A stretch of DNA of 64,000 nt from Desulfurococcaceae archaeon (GTDB lineage Archaea > Thermoproteota > Thermoprotei_A > Sulfolobales > Desulfurococcaceae): positions 616,492 through 680,491 of the forward strand of contig JAGDWI010000001.1 of assembly GCA_023269825.1 (NCBI GenBank). Reading direction: 5' to 3'. The notes under the pieces were generated by a model. That model was not told the origin of the DNA. It searched no databases and saw nothing but the letters and a program-made list of their open reading frames with translations. This document shows, piece after piece, positions 35,531 to 44,315 of this stretch; within the stretch, counting starts at the first letter, position 1; every line of letters begins with the position of its first letter. Position numbers and translations under genes: made by a program.

Positions 35531-35710
35531 CCTCCTCCCCGCCATGAATGGCAAGGGTTCTTGCTAGTGCGGGGAGGTTTGAGATTACATTCCCTCTTCC
35601 TGAGGCTTCAATCCCGGGCCGGGTCTCCGGCCCATTACCCCTATCCTTCTCGGGACTCGGGGTAAAGGCCACGTGTACGTATGCTGGAATAGTTAAGTAA
35701 GGTTTATTAA
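35520..35710 (-). mobile_element. 3' remnant of an IS200/IS605 element (TnpB tail plus right end)
   Basis: On the minus strand the frame is open from about 35717 and ends LARTLAIHGGEEVSH, the sort of tail coded across the right end of archaeal tnpB genes. The hairpin-forming sequence CCTCCTCCCCGCC / GGCAAGGG at 35532-35556 is matched, in opposite orientation, by the end of the element at 52314-52348 (GGAACTCTCGCCCT, GGGCGGGGAAGAGGTCAG). The motif CTGAC at 35527-35531 would be its outer edge. Only the end is left; there is no transposase or nuclease domain. Such ends also carry the omega-RNA of TnpB, so a short RNA could persist. Confidence 0.6.
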
Positions 35711-35738
35711 CTCAGTGTTCATATGAATTCAACTAGGC

Positions 35739-36173
35739 GTGATTTGCTTGATGCTCATTACTAGTGCTTGGTGTCGAGCATTCGGCGAGAGTGTTGGAGG
35801 GGAAGCCGTTGATTTAGCTAAGAGAACTGTGTCCAGGTTCCTTGTACCCGTGAGAGTAACTGGTGAAACCGTGGATCACTATTTCAGGAAAGCTTTGAGG
35901 AGTAATGCCTGGTGGAAGCTTAGAAGAGAATCCAGAGCCTTACTCTACGCTTCCAGAGCTCTCCGAGTCGTTAAATCCCCTGTATTACTGAGTATTCTCC
36001 GCGAATTATTCCTTGAAATAGAGCTCTCCACTCTAAGGGGTAAAGCAGTATACTACGGTGTACTAGTAGCCCTCAGGCAGGGGTTAAGGGAAGCACTCGG
36101 AGACCTGAAGAAACTCATAACACTCGGCGTAGGCTACCTGAATCTACCATTAATGTGGAGAGTCCTCGGGTAG
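35739..36173 (+). CDS. Hypothetical basic helical protein
   Basis: A 144-residue frame with an Arg/Leu-rich helical product (RVVKSPVLLSILRELFLEIEL, LREALGDLKKLIT). I do not recognise it. Start could be GTG 35739, TTG 35748 or ATG 35751; GGCGTG just upstream is a weak ribosome site. It stands alone between an IS remnant and gene debris, so it may be a decayed or transferred gene. A moderately hydrophobic stretch near the middle (ALRVVKSPVLLSI) is not a clear membrane segment. Confidence 0.45.
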   Translation: MICLMLITSAWCRAFGESVGGEAVDLAKRTVSRFLVPVRVTGETVDHYFRKALRSNAWWKLRRESRALLYASRALRVVKSPVLLSILRELFLEIELSTLRGKAVYYGVLVALRQGLREALGDLKKLITLGVGYLNLPLMWRVLG

Positions 36174-36386
36174 AGGATATTCTCAGAGGTAAAGGAGACT
36201 GTAGACCTCTAAACCTAGCAGTGTATTGTATGCATAGGAGGTTGAAGTATCAGTGGATCGATACACCTCCACCCGCGAGAGAGATCTCGTGCTGGGTATA
36301 GGCAGGTATGTTTCTTGACAGACGCCACTACATAGGGAAGCCGTGAAGAGGGCTCCCAAAGAATCATAGGAGAGTAGATCACCATT

Positions 36387-36497
36387 ATGCCAGACTTGAT
36401 AGCACACTACGCTCTAAGCTTCTTAGTCGCTAAGACCATGGTGAACGCTAAGTGGTCTCTCTTGTTGGGGTTTGATGTACATTATTACACTGAATGA
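36387..36497 (+). pseudogene. N-terminal fragment like a DUF457/YdjM membrane hydrolase
   Basis: From ATG 36387, MPDLIAHYALSFLVAK and a second stretch NAKWSLLLG match the opening of membrane-bound metal-dependent hydrolases (DUF457/YdjM), where the early His is a metal ligand and LLLG precedes the PD-x-D motif. The similarity stops at that point, and the frame ends soon after. It is probably a truncated relic. The identification rests on about 28 residues only. Confidence 0.35.
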
Positions 36498-36750
36498 GAA
36501 CGCTAGAAAAGCGTTAGAGGTGAATCTAGAGTTGCAGAAGGGGTTTCCCGGGATCCCCATAATCGTTAAGTGGCTGGAAACATGGATCTATTCGAGGAAG
36601 AGCTTGTAGACTGCATAGTGAGGATTACAAGAGCTGAAGAGTTTAAGGCGAGAGCGCCACAGGCTTTAGTAGTGTTGAAGCAGTGAAAGAGGTTGGAGTG
36701 GTCTACGCGAATACTAATACTAGTGTAATAATCCGCTGCTTGATGAAGAA
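36475..36750 (+). other. Gene debris between a hydrolase relic and VapC
   Basis: Short plus-strand frames lie here in series: 36475-36609 (44 residues, ending KWLETWIYSRKSL), 36582-36686 (34 residues, EEELVDCIVRITRAEEFKA), and, after a shift, a stretch reading VKEVGVVYANTNTSVIIRC. They look protein-like and may come from one or more decayed genes; I cannot name them. The gap 36174-36386 before them shows nothing I can support. Confidence 0.25.
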
Positions 36751-36785
36751 CAGGTGGAAATAGCTGGAAGATATAGTGAGTTACC

Positions 36786-37196
36786 TTATATGCAGAGGGT
36801 TTTCACATTGAGTTTTTCAGCAACTTCGCACTGCCTCCTATCAGATGATGCTAATGTGGCTTGTTTAGCTATTGCTTGTGCAATGAATAGTGAGTCGTAT
36901 ACTGGGATCTCTTCTTTAATAGATATTTCAAGTGCTTGGCTTAGATACCAGTCTTGTGGCTCGACCACGAGTAGCTTCTTCTTTAACTCCAATAGATCAC
37001 TCAATAGCACAAAAGCCTTCTCAACGCTTATGTCTTTAATTAGCGTGACTCTCTTCCACATAGCGTTAACTACTTCTTTAACTGCTAATTCGAGTGTATA
37101 TGGCCTCTTAGATATAATGTCCTTTACTTTCTCCCAGCCACTCTCTCGCAGTATAAACTTCGCTAGAATAGAGGAGTCAATGACTATTTCTGTCAG
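36786..37196 (-). CDS. vapC: PIN-domain toxin (VapC type), probable non-ATG start
   Basis: PIN domains are Mg-dependent RNases that cut tRNA or mRNA. The acidic residues appear in order: TEIVIDSSILAKFI, a middle TLELAVKEVVNAMWK with the Glu, and EIPVYDSLFIAQA with the Asp, so the site looks complete. The frame overlaps the VapB stop, as usual. In frame there is no ATG, GTG or TTG near the conserved start; CTG at 37196 gives TEIVIDSS at the N-terminus and has AGGTGG just upstream. TTG 37247 or 37259 are the alternatives, adding 17-21 residues. Confidence 0.8.
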   Translation of the reverse strand: MTEIVIDSSILAKFILRESGWEKVKDIISKRPYTLELAVKEVVNAMWKRVTLIKDISVEKAFVLLSDLLELKKKLLVVEPQDWYLSQALEISIKEEIPVYDSLFIAQAIAKQATLASSDRRQCEVAEKLNVKTLCI

Positions 37197-37404
37197 CTCT
37201 AATCCACCTAGAGACGGTTCCCGCCGGGAGCTCAGGGACGTCTTCAAGATCTCTCTCAATCTTACTAAGCAACTCCTCAGCCTCCAAGCGAGAAACAGTC
37301 TCCTCGATGAAGCCCCTTATCAACTCACTCCAGTTGACACTGCTAAACTTCTTCATCTTCTCTCTCAATTCCCTGGGAACTCTAACACATATAACACTAG
37401 ACAC
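37177..37404 (-). CDS. vapB: VapB-type antitoxin
   Basis: Small DNA-binding antitoxin paired with the VapC gene. From GTG 37404 the product is 75 residues, starting SSVICVRVPRELREKMKKF, a ribbon-helix-helix strand and helix, then a second helix (WSELIRGFIEETVSRLEAEE) and a C-terminal tail that would wrap the toxin. Its stop lies inside the toxin frame (20-base overlap if the toxin starts at 37196). Such antitoxins repress their own promoter. Confidence 0.8.
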   Translation of the reverse strand: MSSVICVRVPRELREKMKKFSSVNWSELIRGFIEETVSRLEAEELLSKIERDLEDVPELPAGTVSRWIRADRNSH

Positions 37405-37588
37405 GTAGACCCCGTAAAACAATAATGTAATACAGGGATATAAATACATTGACTCGATACATGATACTGCACTGTATTCACGAGATCCCAGCAAGTAGCA
37501 GGAGTATATTTGTTGGAGAACAGTATTGGGATGTGCCAGTAGTCTGGGGCTTTAAGCCCGCGTTAAGTATACTCACCTCGTCTTACGC

Positions 37589-38750
37589 GTGGTTACAGCA
37601 ATGAATAAGGGTCTTTGCATTAAGTGTTTAATGTACTCAAGTTTATTCAACGCTTTGTTATCAGTGCTGTCCCTTGTGTTAATGATTACTGGTCTACTAC
37701 GCTACAATCCATTATTGACGGGTAAAGTGACTTATGACTACTTCGTCTGGGCTTCAACAATACTCTCCCTTATATCAGTGTACGGTGAGTTGAGGAGACT
37801 GCGGGATAAGCCACGAGGTCACAGGACTAGCTGGCTTCACTCTATCACTAGTGCTAATGTATCACGGGTTGAAGAAGAGGAGCAGGCACAGCGTGTTCAC
37901 CGGGTTAACGGGGGCTGTGGTTAACGCTCTGCTGGAGACCTGGTATTGGCGTAAACCATACAGTTTCATTAAAGCAGTCGGTGTGCTACCACCTGGGTTA
38001 ACAGTGAGCTTCGAGCACTCTCAGGTAGTCTCATACCTCGTGGCAGGCTATGGTGTAACACTACCACTAGTACTCATAGCTCTCGCTAAGCACTGGAAGC
38101 CGTATATTGCATCCACTGTAACAGTCCTACTTCTCGCTGGTTTATCACCACTCATAGCACCCTACTCATCCGTTGCCACCTGGTACAGGTTCTTGATTGG
38201 TGTTGCACCATTAGCGAGCACTCTGAGCATTATAGGGCTCGCTGACTCCATGAGAAACAAGCGGATTACACTATTATACCTGGTTACCGCTTCACTACCA
38301 GGCCTCGCCTTCACATACGGCTACAACTGGTCATTCGACTACACGCGTGCACTGAGAGAATTCCCCTCAACGCTGACTCCTGCACCAGCTGACGGCAAGC
38401 TGCTTGAGACAATGAGCTTCTTCAAGAACAATGATTTCACAGGAAGCACGGTTATAGTGGCGCATCCAGACTACGCTAGATACGTGCACTTAGCAATTAG
38501 AAACCCCGACCCGTCGAGGCTTATCTGGGTGAACTATGCTACAAACGAGACAGTATGCAGGATCGCAGAGTCCACAGGGGCCAAAGAGATAGTACTAGTA
38601 GCCGTGAAGACACCGGACACAAACACCACCATGTACAAGTGCTTATCAGACATAAAACCGGTTGACAAGGAGCACCCATGGATACTAGTGGCACAAGTAA
38701 AAGAGAACATGGAAACAAACACCGCGATACGAGAAACACTAAGTAATTAA
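37589..38750 (+). pseudogene. Polytopic membrane protein split by an apparent frameshift
   Basis: Two overlapping frames read as one protein. The first (37589 on) gives membrane helices LFNALLSVLSLVLMITGLL and TILSLISVYGEL and then turns into polar nonsense after about 37800. The second is open from 37794, and its upstream part codes another helix (VTGLAGFTLSLVLMYHGL) before the predicted GTG start at 37851. It goes on with four or more membrane helices and an extracellular C-terminal domain (STVIVAHPDYARYVHLAIRN). A one-base shift near 37795-37830 joins them. It may be a GT-C-like or sensor membrane protein; the family is not recognised. If the shift is a sequencing error the gene is intact. 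Confidence 0.55.
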
Positions 38751-38786
38751 AGCAATCAATACAATCATAGAATTACAGTGACAACC

Positions 38787-38990
38787 ATGCCCATAGTCCA
38801 CGTTTACATGTGGAGCGGGATATCAAAAGAAGCTAAGGAGAAAATAATCAAGGGCATAACAAAGGTATTCGAGGAGCTCGGAATACCTGAACAAGCAGTG
38901 GAGGTAGTAATACACGAAGTACCCAGGGAGAACTGGGGAGTAGGGGGAGAACAAGCAAGCGAGAAATTCAAGGAGGAAAGGCCACCATAG
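38787..38990 (+). CDS. 4-oxalocrotonate tautomerase-family protein
   Basis: Small tautomerase that uses an N-terminal proline as the catalytic base. ATG 38787 gives MPIVHVYMWSG, so Pro is exposed after Met removal; the longer GTG 38778 start would bury it and is rejected. The rest fits the family: SKEAKEKIIKGITKVFEELG, then VVIHEVPRENWGVGG. Length is 67 residues. It lies eleven bases before the broken GT2 gene. Its true substrate is unknown. Confidence 0.85.
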   Translation: MPIVHVYMWSGISKEAKEKIIKGITKVFEELGIPEQAVEVVIHEVPRENWGVGGEQASEKFKEERPP

Positions 38991-39002
38991 CCTAGACCCG
39001 CT

Positions 39003-39405
39003 ATGCATCTCGATGCGTTGTTAATTGTAGCGATCGGGCTAGGACTACTACACTTTGGCTTTCCACTAGTATATTTCTACTACTTGAAGAAGCTGTGGCT
39101 GAACAAGCTCTGGGATGTGAGGAGTGATCCTGAGTATAAGCCTAGGGTGTCTATTATTGTACCGACATATAATGAGGCGAAGCTGGTCAGGCAGAAGCTG
39201 GATGATATTGCCTCTCAGGACTACCCGAAGAACCTCGCGGAGATCATTATTGTCGACTCTGCGAGTACTGATGGAACACTAGAAGTCGTTAAAGAGTGGA
39301 TTGCTGATCATAGAGATATTAGGGCTAAGCTGATTCAAGAGAATGTTAGGAGGGGTAAGTCCTTTGCTATCAACAACGCCCTAAGGCTTGCTACAGGAGA
39401 TATAA
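39003..39405 (+). pseudogene. Truncated GT2 glycosyltransferase, N-terminal half only
   Basis: The first about 133 residues are a normal GT2 start: an N-terminal membrane helix (LIVAIGLGLLHFGFPLVYFYY), PRVSIIVPTYNEAKLVRQK, IIIVDSASTDGT, and RRGKSFAINNALRLATGDI. In intact relatives the next residues hold the DxD metal motif; here the match ends at ATGDI and the sequence runs straight into the next gene, which starts in another frame at 39409. The frame itself runs on to 39437 without similarity. The catalytic core is missing, so it should be inactive. The cut marks one edge of the glycan island. Confidence 0.75.
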
Positions 39406-39408
39406 TGT

Positions 39409-40581
39409 ATGAAGGTGCTAATTGTTCCTCCGAATGATTTGCTGAGGCATCCTATACCTAACAGGCTCTACCATATAGCTATGAGGCTTGCTGAAAAATA
39501 TGAGATTTTCCTCCTCTCATACATTAACCATCCATTAGCTGGAAATGTTAAGAGAAGCCTTAAAGCAGTTGAGGTGCCCATACCCAACGCGATACCTGTT
39601 AAAGATTTGAGCATGTATTACACCATAAACGCTACGCAAGTCTATAACGCTATCCATCGTGTGATTAAAGAAGAAGGAATAGATATCATTATACACGCAA
39701 ACATACTACCCAGTCTAATAGCGACTAAACTAGCCAAAAAGTATGGTATTCCAGACATCTACGATTTCCTCGATTACTTCCCGCAATCAGCAACAGCATA
39801 CTATAAACATGGAGCTATCGTCGAAGCAGTAGTAAAGGCAATAGTTGAGCAAGCCCTGTTAAATAGCAATGCTATTATAACTCATTCCCACACATTCAAG
39901 CTCCTAATACGTCAAATCATAGAATCGAGGTCTATACCTATCTACGTAATACCAAACGGTGTAGATGCAGATATTTTTAAGCCCATGGATCAAAAACTCG
40001 CGCGCAAAGCAATTGGATTAGAGGACAATTACTACTTAGCACTTTTGTACGGCTCACTAGATGCATGGGTCGATATCGTTACAATACTAAAGATAGTAAG
40101 TAAGATGAGAGCGCGTTTCGACATCAGGTTACTGATAGTGGGAATCTCACATGCAGGTCATAGTTACAAAGCACTATTGAATTACATAAGAAAGTTTGAC
40201 CTAGATAAGTGTGCTTATCTCTATCCTCCACAACCATACAAAAAAATACCTATATTTATAAATGCAAGTGACGTAGTGATAGCTCCTTACGCAAAAATAT
40301 TGAAAAACTATGTCACCCCACTCAAAATAGCAGAAGCACTAGCATGCGGAGTACCAGTAATAACAACAACCATAGCAGAATTTAAGCTATGGTACAAGCA
40401 AGGAGTATATTTTTATAATAACTCTGAAGAGCTAGAGAGACTACTATTTTTCATAATTGAAAATAAGGAAGGAGTAAGAAGAGTTCTAATCAATTATTCG
40501 CAGAGCTTTAGGCAATTGTTTAGCTGGGACAGTTTGGCGGAAAAATATCGTAAAGTGATAGAGTTTATCACTAAGCGTTGA
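39409..40581 (+). CDS. GT4-family glycosyltransferase
   Basis: Retaining GT-B enzyme of 390 residues adding sugar to a surface glycan. The N-terminal Rossmann part has ITHSHTFKLLIRQ and IPNGVDADIFKP (typical GT4 hinge), and the C-terminal donor site has the E-x7-E segment EALACGVPVITTTIAE. There is no membrane helix. The ATG lies right at the junction with the truncated GT2 gene, so its own promoter may have been lost or borrowed. Donor and acceptor unknown. Confidence 0.88.
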   Translation: MKVLIVPPNDLLRHPIPNRLYHIAMRLAEKYEIFLLSYINHPLAGNVKRSLKAVEVPIPNAIPVKDLSMYYTINATQVYNAIHRVIKEEGIDIIIHANILPSLIATKLAKKYGIPDIYDFLDYFPQSATAYYKHGAIVEAVVKAIVEQALLNSNAIITHSHTFKLLIRQIIESRSIPIYVIPNGVDADIFKPMDQKLARKAIGLEDNYYLALLYGSLDAWVDIVTILKIVSKMRARFDIRLLIVGISHAGHSYKALLNYIRKFDLDKCAYLYPPQPYKKIPIFINASDVVIAPYAKILKNYVTPLKIAEALACGVPVITTTIAEFKLWYKQGVYFYNNSEELERLLFFIIENKEGVRRVLINYSQSFRQLFSWDSLAEKYRKVIEFITKR

Positions 40582-40630
40582 ATCATAAAAACACAATATA
40601 TAACGTAGTTTACGAGGAGTTGAGGTAACT

Positions 40631-41833
40631 ATGAGGATTCTTGCGTATACATATTATAATAGTTCTTGGGATACGAAGTCTGGAGATGATGTACGGATAC
40701 ATACGATACTTGCCAAGCTTGCGGAGAGCCACAAAGTTGTTGCGGTTAATCTTAGTGCTCTTGTAGATTCCTACTATGTACATAGACAAGATGGGGTTAC
40801 TTACGTTGCTGTGCCTAGGAAGTTCTATAGGTCTATCTCAAGTTTGGTTAGATGGAGTAATCACTACGATTTGAATCCATTAATAAAATTAACGCATTAC
40901 ATAGATGAGTTCATCACGGCGTTAAAGTTCATTAACTTGTTTAGGAATACTGGGAGTGTACTCGTCTTTGGCTCTATGACACTATTCTCATTTATGCTTA
41001 GAGTTCTCGGGGTAAAGAATGCTACCGTTGTTTATGACCCCCTTGCAAACTATGCTCAGACTCTTCACTTAAGATCGAGAGAAAACTCTATAGAGTTGCT
41101 AAGGTATGGTCTCTACCTAGCATTGCATAAGTTACAGCTTAAATCATCAAATATCGTTGTGTATCCCTCACACGTAGATCTAGAAAACGCGAAAAGAATG
41201 TTTGGAATAACAAACACCGTTATTGTACCTAACCCTATACCCATATGTTACAATAGTGTAGAGGAGTACCTAAAGCTTAGAGAGAAGCGTAATGACTTCA
41301 GCAAACCCTACTTTATACTTTTAGCTGGTGGAAGAGGAAAAGCAAATGAGGAAGCAGTAAAAATAACGATAGAGGTCTTCAACAAGCTCCCGCCAGAGAA
41401 GTTCAAGCTTATAATTACAGGTGCTTGGCAAGACATGAAGGAATATGTGAGAAATCCGAGCATAGAACTGGTAGGGGTAGTACCAAATAAGAAGTTAAAG
41501 GAATTACTAGCAATAGCTGATTATGGTCTTGCACCGATATTTAGTCATGTGGCAGGCACATTCATTAAGACATTATCATATATTACAGCAGGTCTGGATA
41601 TAATTGCTTCTCCCTCAAGTATAGCTGGGTTAAATCCGGAACATATCGAGAGGGTGAAGGTATATCTAGTTAGGAATGAGCAAGAATATGCTAAGATGAT
41701 AGCTAAGATCATTTATGAAAACAAGTTACCGAATCACCTAAAAACACGAAACGCTATGTTATGTAAAGATGCTGTTCTAAATATGGTGAATTTGCTTAGA
41801 GAGATCCTAAATTGTGATGTGCTTTCGACATAA
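40631..41833 (+). CDS. Glycosyltransferase-like GT-B protein
   Basis: A 400-residue protein with a GT4-like form: start MRILAYTYYNSSWDTKSGDD, a hinge with IVVYPSHVDLENAKRMFG and VIVPNPIPI, and a C-terminal part AGGRGKANEEAVKITIEVF and LLAIADYGLAPIF. The donor-site glutamates (E-x7-E) are not clear; the equivalent place reads SYITAGLDIIASPSS. It may therefore be a divergent or altered enzyme. ATG 40631 has GAGGT five bases before. Part of the GT series. Confidence 0.75.
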   Translation: MRILAYTYYNSSWDTKSGDDVRIHTILAKLAESHKVVAVNLSALVDSYYVHRQDGVTYVAVPRKFYRSISSLVRWSNHYDLNPLIKLTHYIDEFITALKFINLFRNTGSVLVFGSMTLFSFMLRVLGVKNATVVYDPLANYAQTLHLRSRENSIELLRYGLYLALHKLQLKSSNIVVYPSHVDLENAKRMFGITNTVIVPNPIPICYNSVEEYLKLREKRNDFSKPYFILLAGGRGKANEEAVKITIEVFNKLPPEKFKLIITGAWQDMKEYVRNPSIELVGVVPNKKLKELLAIADYGLAPIFSHVAGTFIKTLSYITAGLDIIASPSSIAGLNPEHIERVKVYLVRNEQEYAKMIAKIIYENKLPNHLKTRNAMLCKDAVLNMVNLLREILNCDVLST

Positions 41834-41845
41834 GGCGCATCAACA

Positions 41846-43066
41846 ATGGCTTCAATACTCGTTGTTAGCGAGCTTTTTTGGCCTGAAGGTGGCGGAGCTG
41901 AACTAGCAACTTACCTCATTCTAGATATACTTGCCAAACATAACTTTGGTATTACTGTAGTTACGGGAACAAAAAATCCTGTGAAGATACGCGGTGCAAG
42001 GTATTGTGTAGCTCCTTATCTAAGAGGATCGAATAGGATCGTCAAATGGGTTAAGATGGAGATGCTTGGACTAGATAAGAGTTTCAAGGAAATGTTGAAT
42101 AATCACGATATACTCTACATACCTTTAGCAGCATACCCATTAATACCATTAGTAAAAAGGAATGGGTTAAAAGTGGTAGTGCACCTCCACAACTACGCAC
42201 CAATCAGATACAGTTCCATTAAATACTACCTCGAACCAGAGGCCATAGACACAATAAAAGAATTTAGATACGCTATCTTTCACGAATTCCACATTCAAAA
42301 AAGCATTCTAAGAACATTACTCTGTCCCCTATCATACACATTGTATCTACAGAGCAGAAAATGGGTTTCACAAGCAGACAAAGTAATCTGCGTCTCTAAG
42401 AGGCAAGCAGAGATAATAGCTAATCGAGCACCAGAGCTTAGAGACAAGATAGAGGTTGTATACAATCCACTACCACCAGAAATAATCAATGCTGAGCCAA
42501 GGAAAGAGCTTGACGATACACCTACATTTCTATATGTTGGGGGAGACAGCTACGTAAAAGGCTTCCACATACTCTTAAAGGCTATAAAGGAGTTGGGTAG
42601 GCAAGGGATCAAGGCAAGGTTTATACTAACAAATAAATATAGCCGTAAAAGCATAAAGATTCTAAACACATTGAACAACAAATATGAGAAGCTAAGGATT
42701 GAACTTGTTGGAAGAGTGGGGTATCATGAGCTTCTAAAGCTTCATGAGAGGGCATGGGCCTTGATATTTCCATCGATATGGGAGGAACCACTACCTTATG
42801 CGGTTGTTGAGGCGATGGCTTTGGGTACAATACCTGTAGCTTCTAAAGTTGGGGGTGTACCAGAGTTATTAGATGACACTATGCTCGAGTCATTTATGTT
42901 TACACCACAAAATAGTAGAGAATTAATCGAAATCATCAAAAAACTAAGTGCATTTGATTCTAATGAAGTGCTGTCCTTAAGTCATAAACTTAGAAGTATT
43001 ACATTGAAAAAGTTTGATACAAATAACATAGGCAGGAAGATAGTTCAGATATTCTCCTCTCACTAG
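41846..43066 (+). CDS. GT4-family glycosyltransferase
   Basis: A 406-residue GT-B enzyme. It has the GT4 start (LVVSELFWPEGGGAELATYL), acceptor-side VVVHLHNYAPIRY, hinge ADKVICVSKRQAEII and VVYNPLPPEI, and donor-side FPSIWEEPLPYAVVEAMALG followed by VGGVPELL, giving the E-x7-E motif. Twelve bases separate it from the preceding gene. The substrate is not known. Confidence 0.9.
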   Translation: MASILVVSELFWPEGGGAELATYLILDILAKHNFGITVVTGTKNPVKIRGARYCVAPYLRGSNRIVKWVKMEMLGLDKSFKEMLNNHDILYIPLAAYPLIPLVKRNGLKVVVHLHNYAPIRYSSIKYYLEPEAIDTIKEFRYAIFHEFHIQKSILRTLLCPLSYTLYLQSRKWVSQADKVICVSKRQAEIIANRAPELRDKIEVVYNPLPPEIINAEPRKELDDTPTFLYVGGDSYVKGFHILLKAIKELGRQGIKARFILTNKYSRKSIKILNTLNNKYEKLRIELVGRVGYHELLKLHERAWALIFPSIWEEPLPYAVVEAMALGTIPVASKVGGVPELLDDTMLESFMFTPQNSRELIEIIKKLSAFDSNEVLSLSHKLRSITLKKFDTNNIGRKIVQIFSSH

Positions 43067-43110
43067 AGTACGAAGTAGGGGAAGGATGAGTTAAAAATTG
43101 GGGCATCCTA

Positions 43111-44310
43111 ATGATGCGCATTGTCGAGCTGTGTACAGATAGACTGCCTTGCCCACCACACAAAGGTGGTGCTATTGAAACTTATGTTTACGGCATTTCA
43201 AAAGCTATGGCTATGCAGGGTGCAGAGGTTCACCTAGTAACCGTTGAGAAAAGCCGTGATGTAGACTACGGCAAGTTACACATACATGTAATAAACCTAT
43301 CAACGCCAATTGCAAGTAAGCTACGCAAGTTCTTTGCCGCTATCAGTCCTTCAAACAGTAATATCCCATACTTATCTATGAAGCTGTTTGAATTATTTAA
43401 TGAAATCGAGGATGCCTACGGTAAAATAGATATTATACATAGCCATTATTTCACAACATCATTTGCGCCTCTAATCTATAAATACATTAAGAAAGGAGAT
43501 ATTGCTATTGTAGGACACCTCCATAATGAGCCCAAGCCCAATAAAATAAATAAAATGCTCATAGAGCTATACGACCTTCACCTAGCTGTAAGCAAACACG
43601 TTAAACATCGTACAATCGAACTTCTAAGAGTTAGCCCAAATAAGATAGGCGTAGTTTACAACGCTATCGATACCGAGTTCTTTAAGCCATGCAAACCTTC
43701 TGAGAAAACGGAGAAGAGAAAGATATTTGGGGTAGAAGATGAATTCACGATAGTATTTGTTGGGCGAATAGTCCCTGAGAAAGGGCTTCACCACCTGATA
43801 TTAGCGTCTAAGATCTTGAAACAGAAGAGATACAGGTTCAAATTACTCATTGCAGGCCCTCTGGGACACTTTGACATAGAAAAATTAGAGGGTTATCCTA
43901 GGTTTTGCTTTGAATCGATAAACAAGCTAGAGTTATCTAAAGATGTTAAATATCTTGGGCATTTAGACAAGATTGCTACTAGAGATCTCTACTGCGTGGC
44001 AGACCTTGTTGCAGTTCCTTCAATAGATCCTGACGCATGCCCTACCGTAGTCTTGGAGGCTATGGCTATGGGCAGACCTGTGGTGGCGTATGCTAGTGGT
44101 GGTATACCTGAGTTAATACCCTCCTACGGTGGCATAGTTATTGAAAGAAAGAGCCCTAAGTATCTTGCAGAAGGTATTGAGATGGTGATGCAAGGAGCAT
44201 TTTCGTTTAATGAACTTGCTACTGTAGAGTATGTGAGGGAGGGATTCTCTTATACAGCTGTTGCCTGGAGATTGCTTAAGATGTTTGAGAAGTTGAGGAA
44301 CAGGGGTTAG
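43111..44310 (+). CDS. GT4-family glycosyltransferase
   Basis: A 399-residue GT-B enzyme with the N-terminal glycine-rich loop PPHKGGAIETYVYGISKAM, IIHSHYFTTSFAPL, the hinge VVYNAIDTEFFKPC, the donor loop VGRIVPEKGLHHLI and the E-x7-E stretch VVLEAMAMGRPVVAYASGG. All typical parts are present. ATG 43111 or 43114. It lies five bases before the next GT gene. Confidence 0.92.
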   Translation: MMRIVELCTDRLPCPPHKGGAIETYVYGISKAMAMQGAEVHLVTVEKSRDVDYGKLHIHVINLSTPIASKLRKFFAAISPSNSNIPYLSMKLFELFNEIEDAYGKIDIIHSHYFTTSFAPLIYKYIKKGDIAIVGHLHNEPKPNKINKMLIELYDLHLAVSKHVKHRTIELLRVSPNKIGVVYNAIDTEFFKPCKPSEKTEKRKIFGVEDEFTIVFVGRIVPEKGLHHLILASKILKQKRYRFKLLIAGPLGHFDIEKLEGYPRFCFESINKLELSKDVKYLGHLDKIATRDLYCVADLVAVPSIDPDACPTVVLEAMAMGRPVVAYASGGIPELIPSYGGIVIERKSPKYLAEGIEMVMQGAFSFNELATVEYVREGFSYTAVAWRLLKMFEKLRNRG

Positions 44311-44315
44311 TAGAG

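Noticed and set aside
35531-35660. Rho-independent-type terminator for the DUF1028 gene
   Set aside because: The G/C-rich hairpins are better explained as an IS605-type right end, and archaeal terminators are normally T-rich without hairpins.
36183-36407. 74-residue minus-strand frame
   Set aside because: Low-complexity product without family features or ribosome site, in a region of debris.
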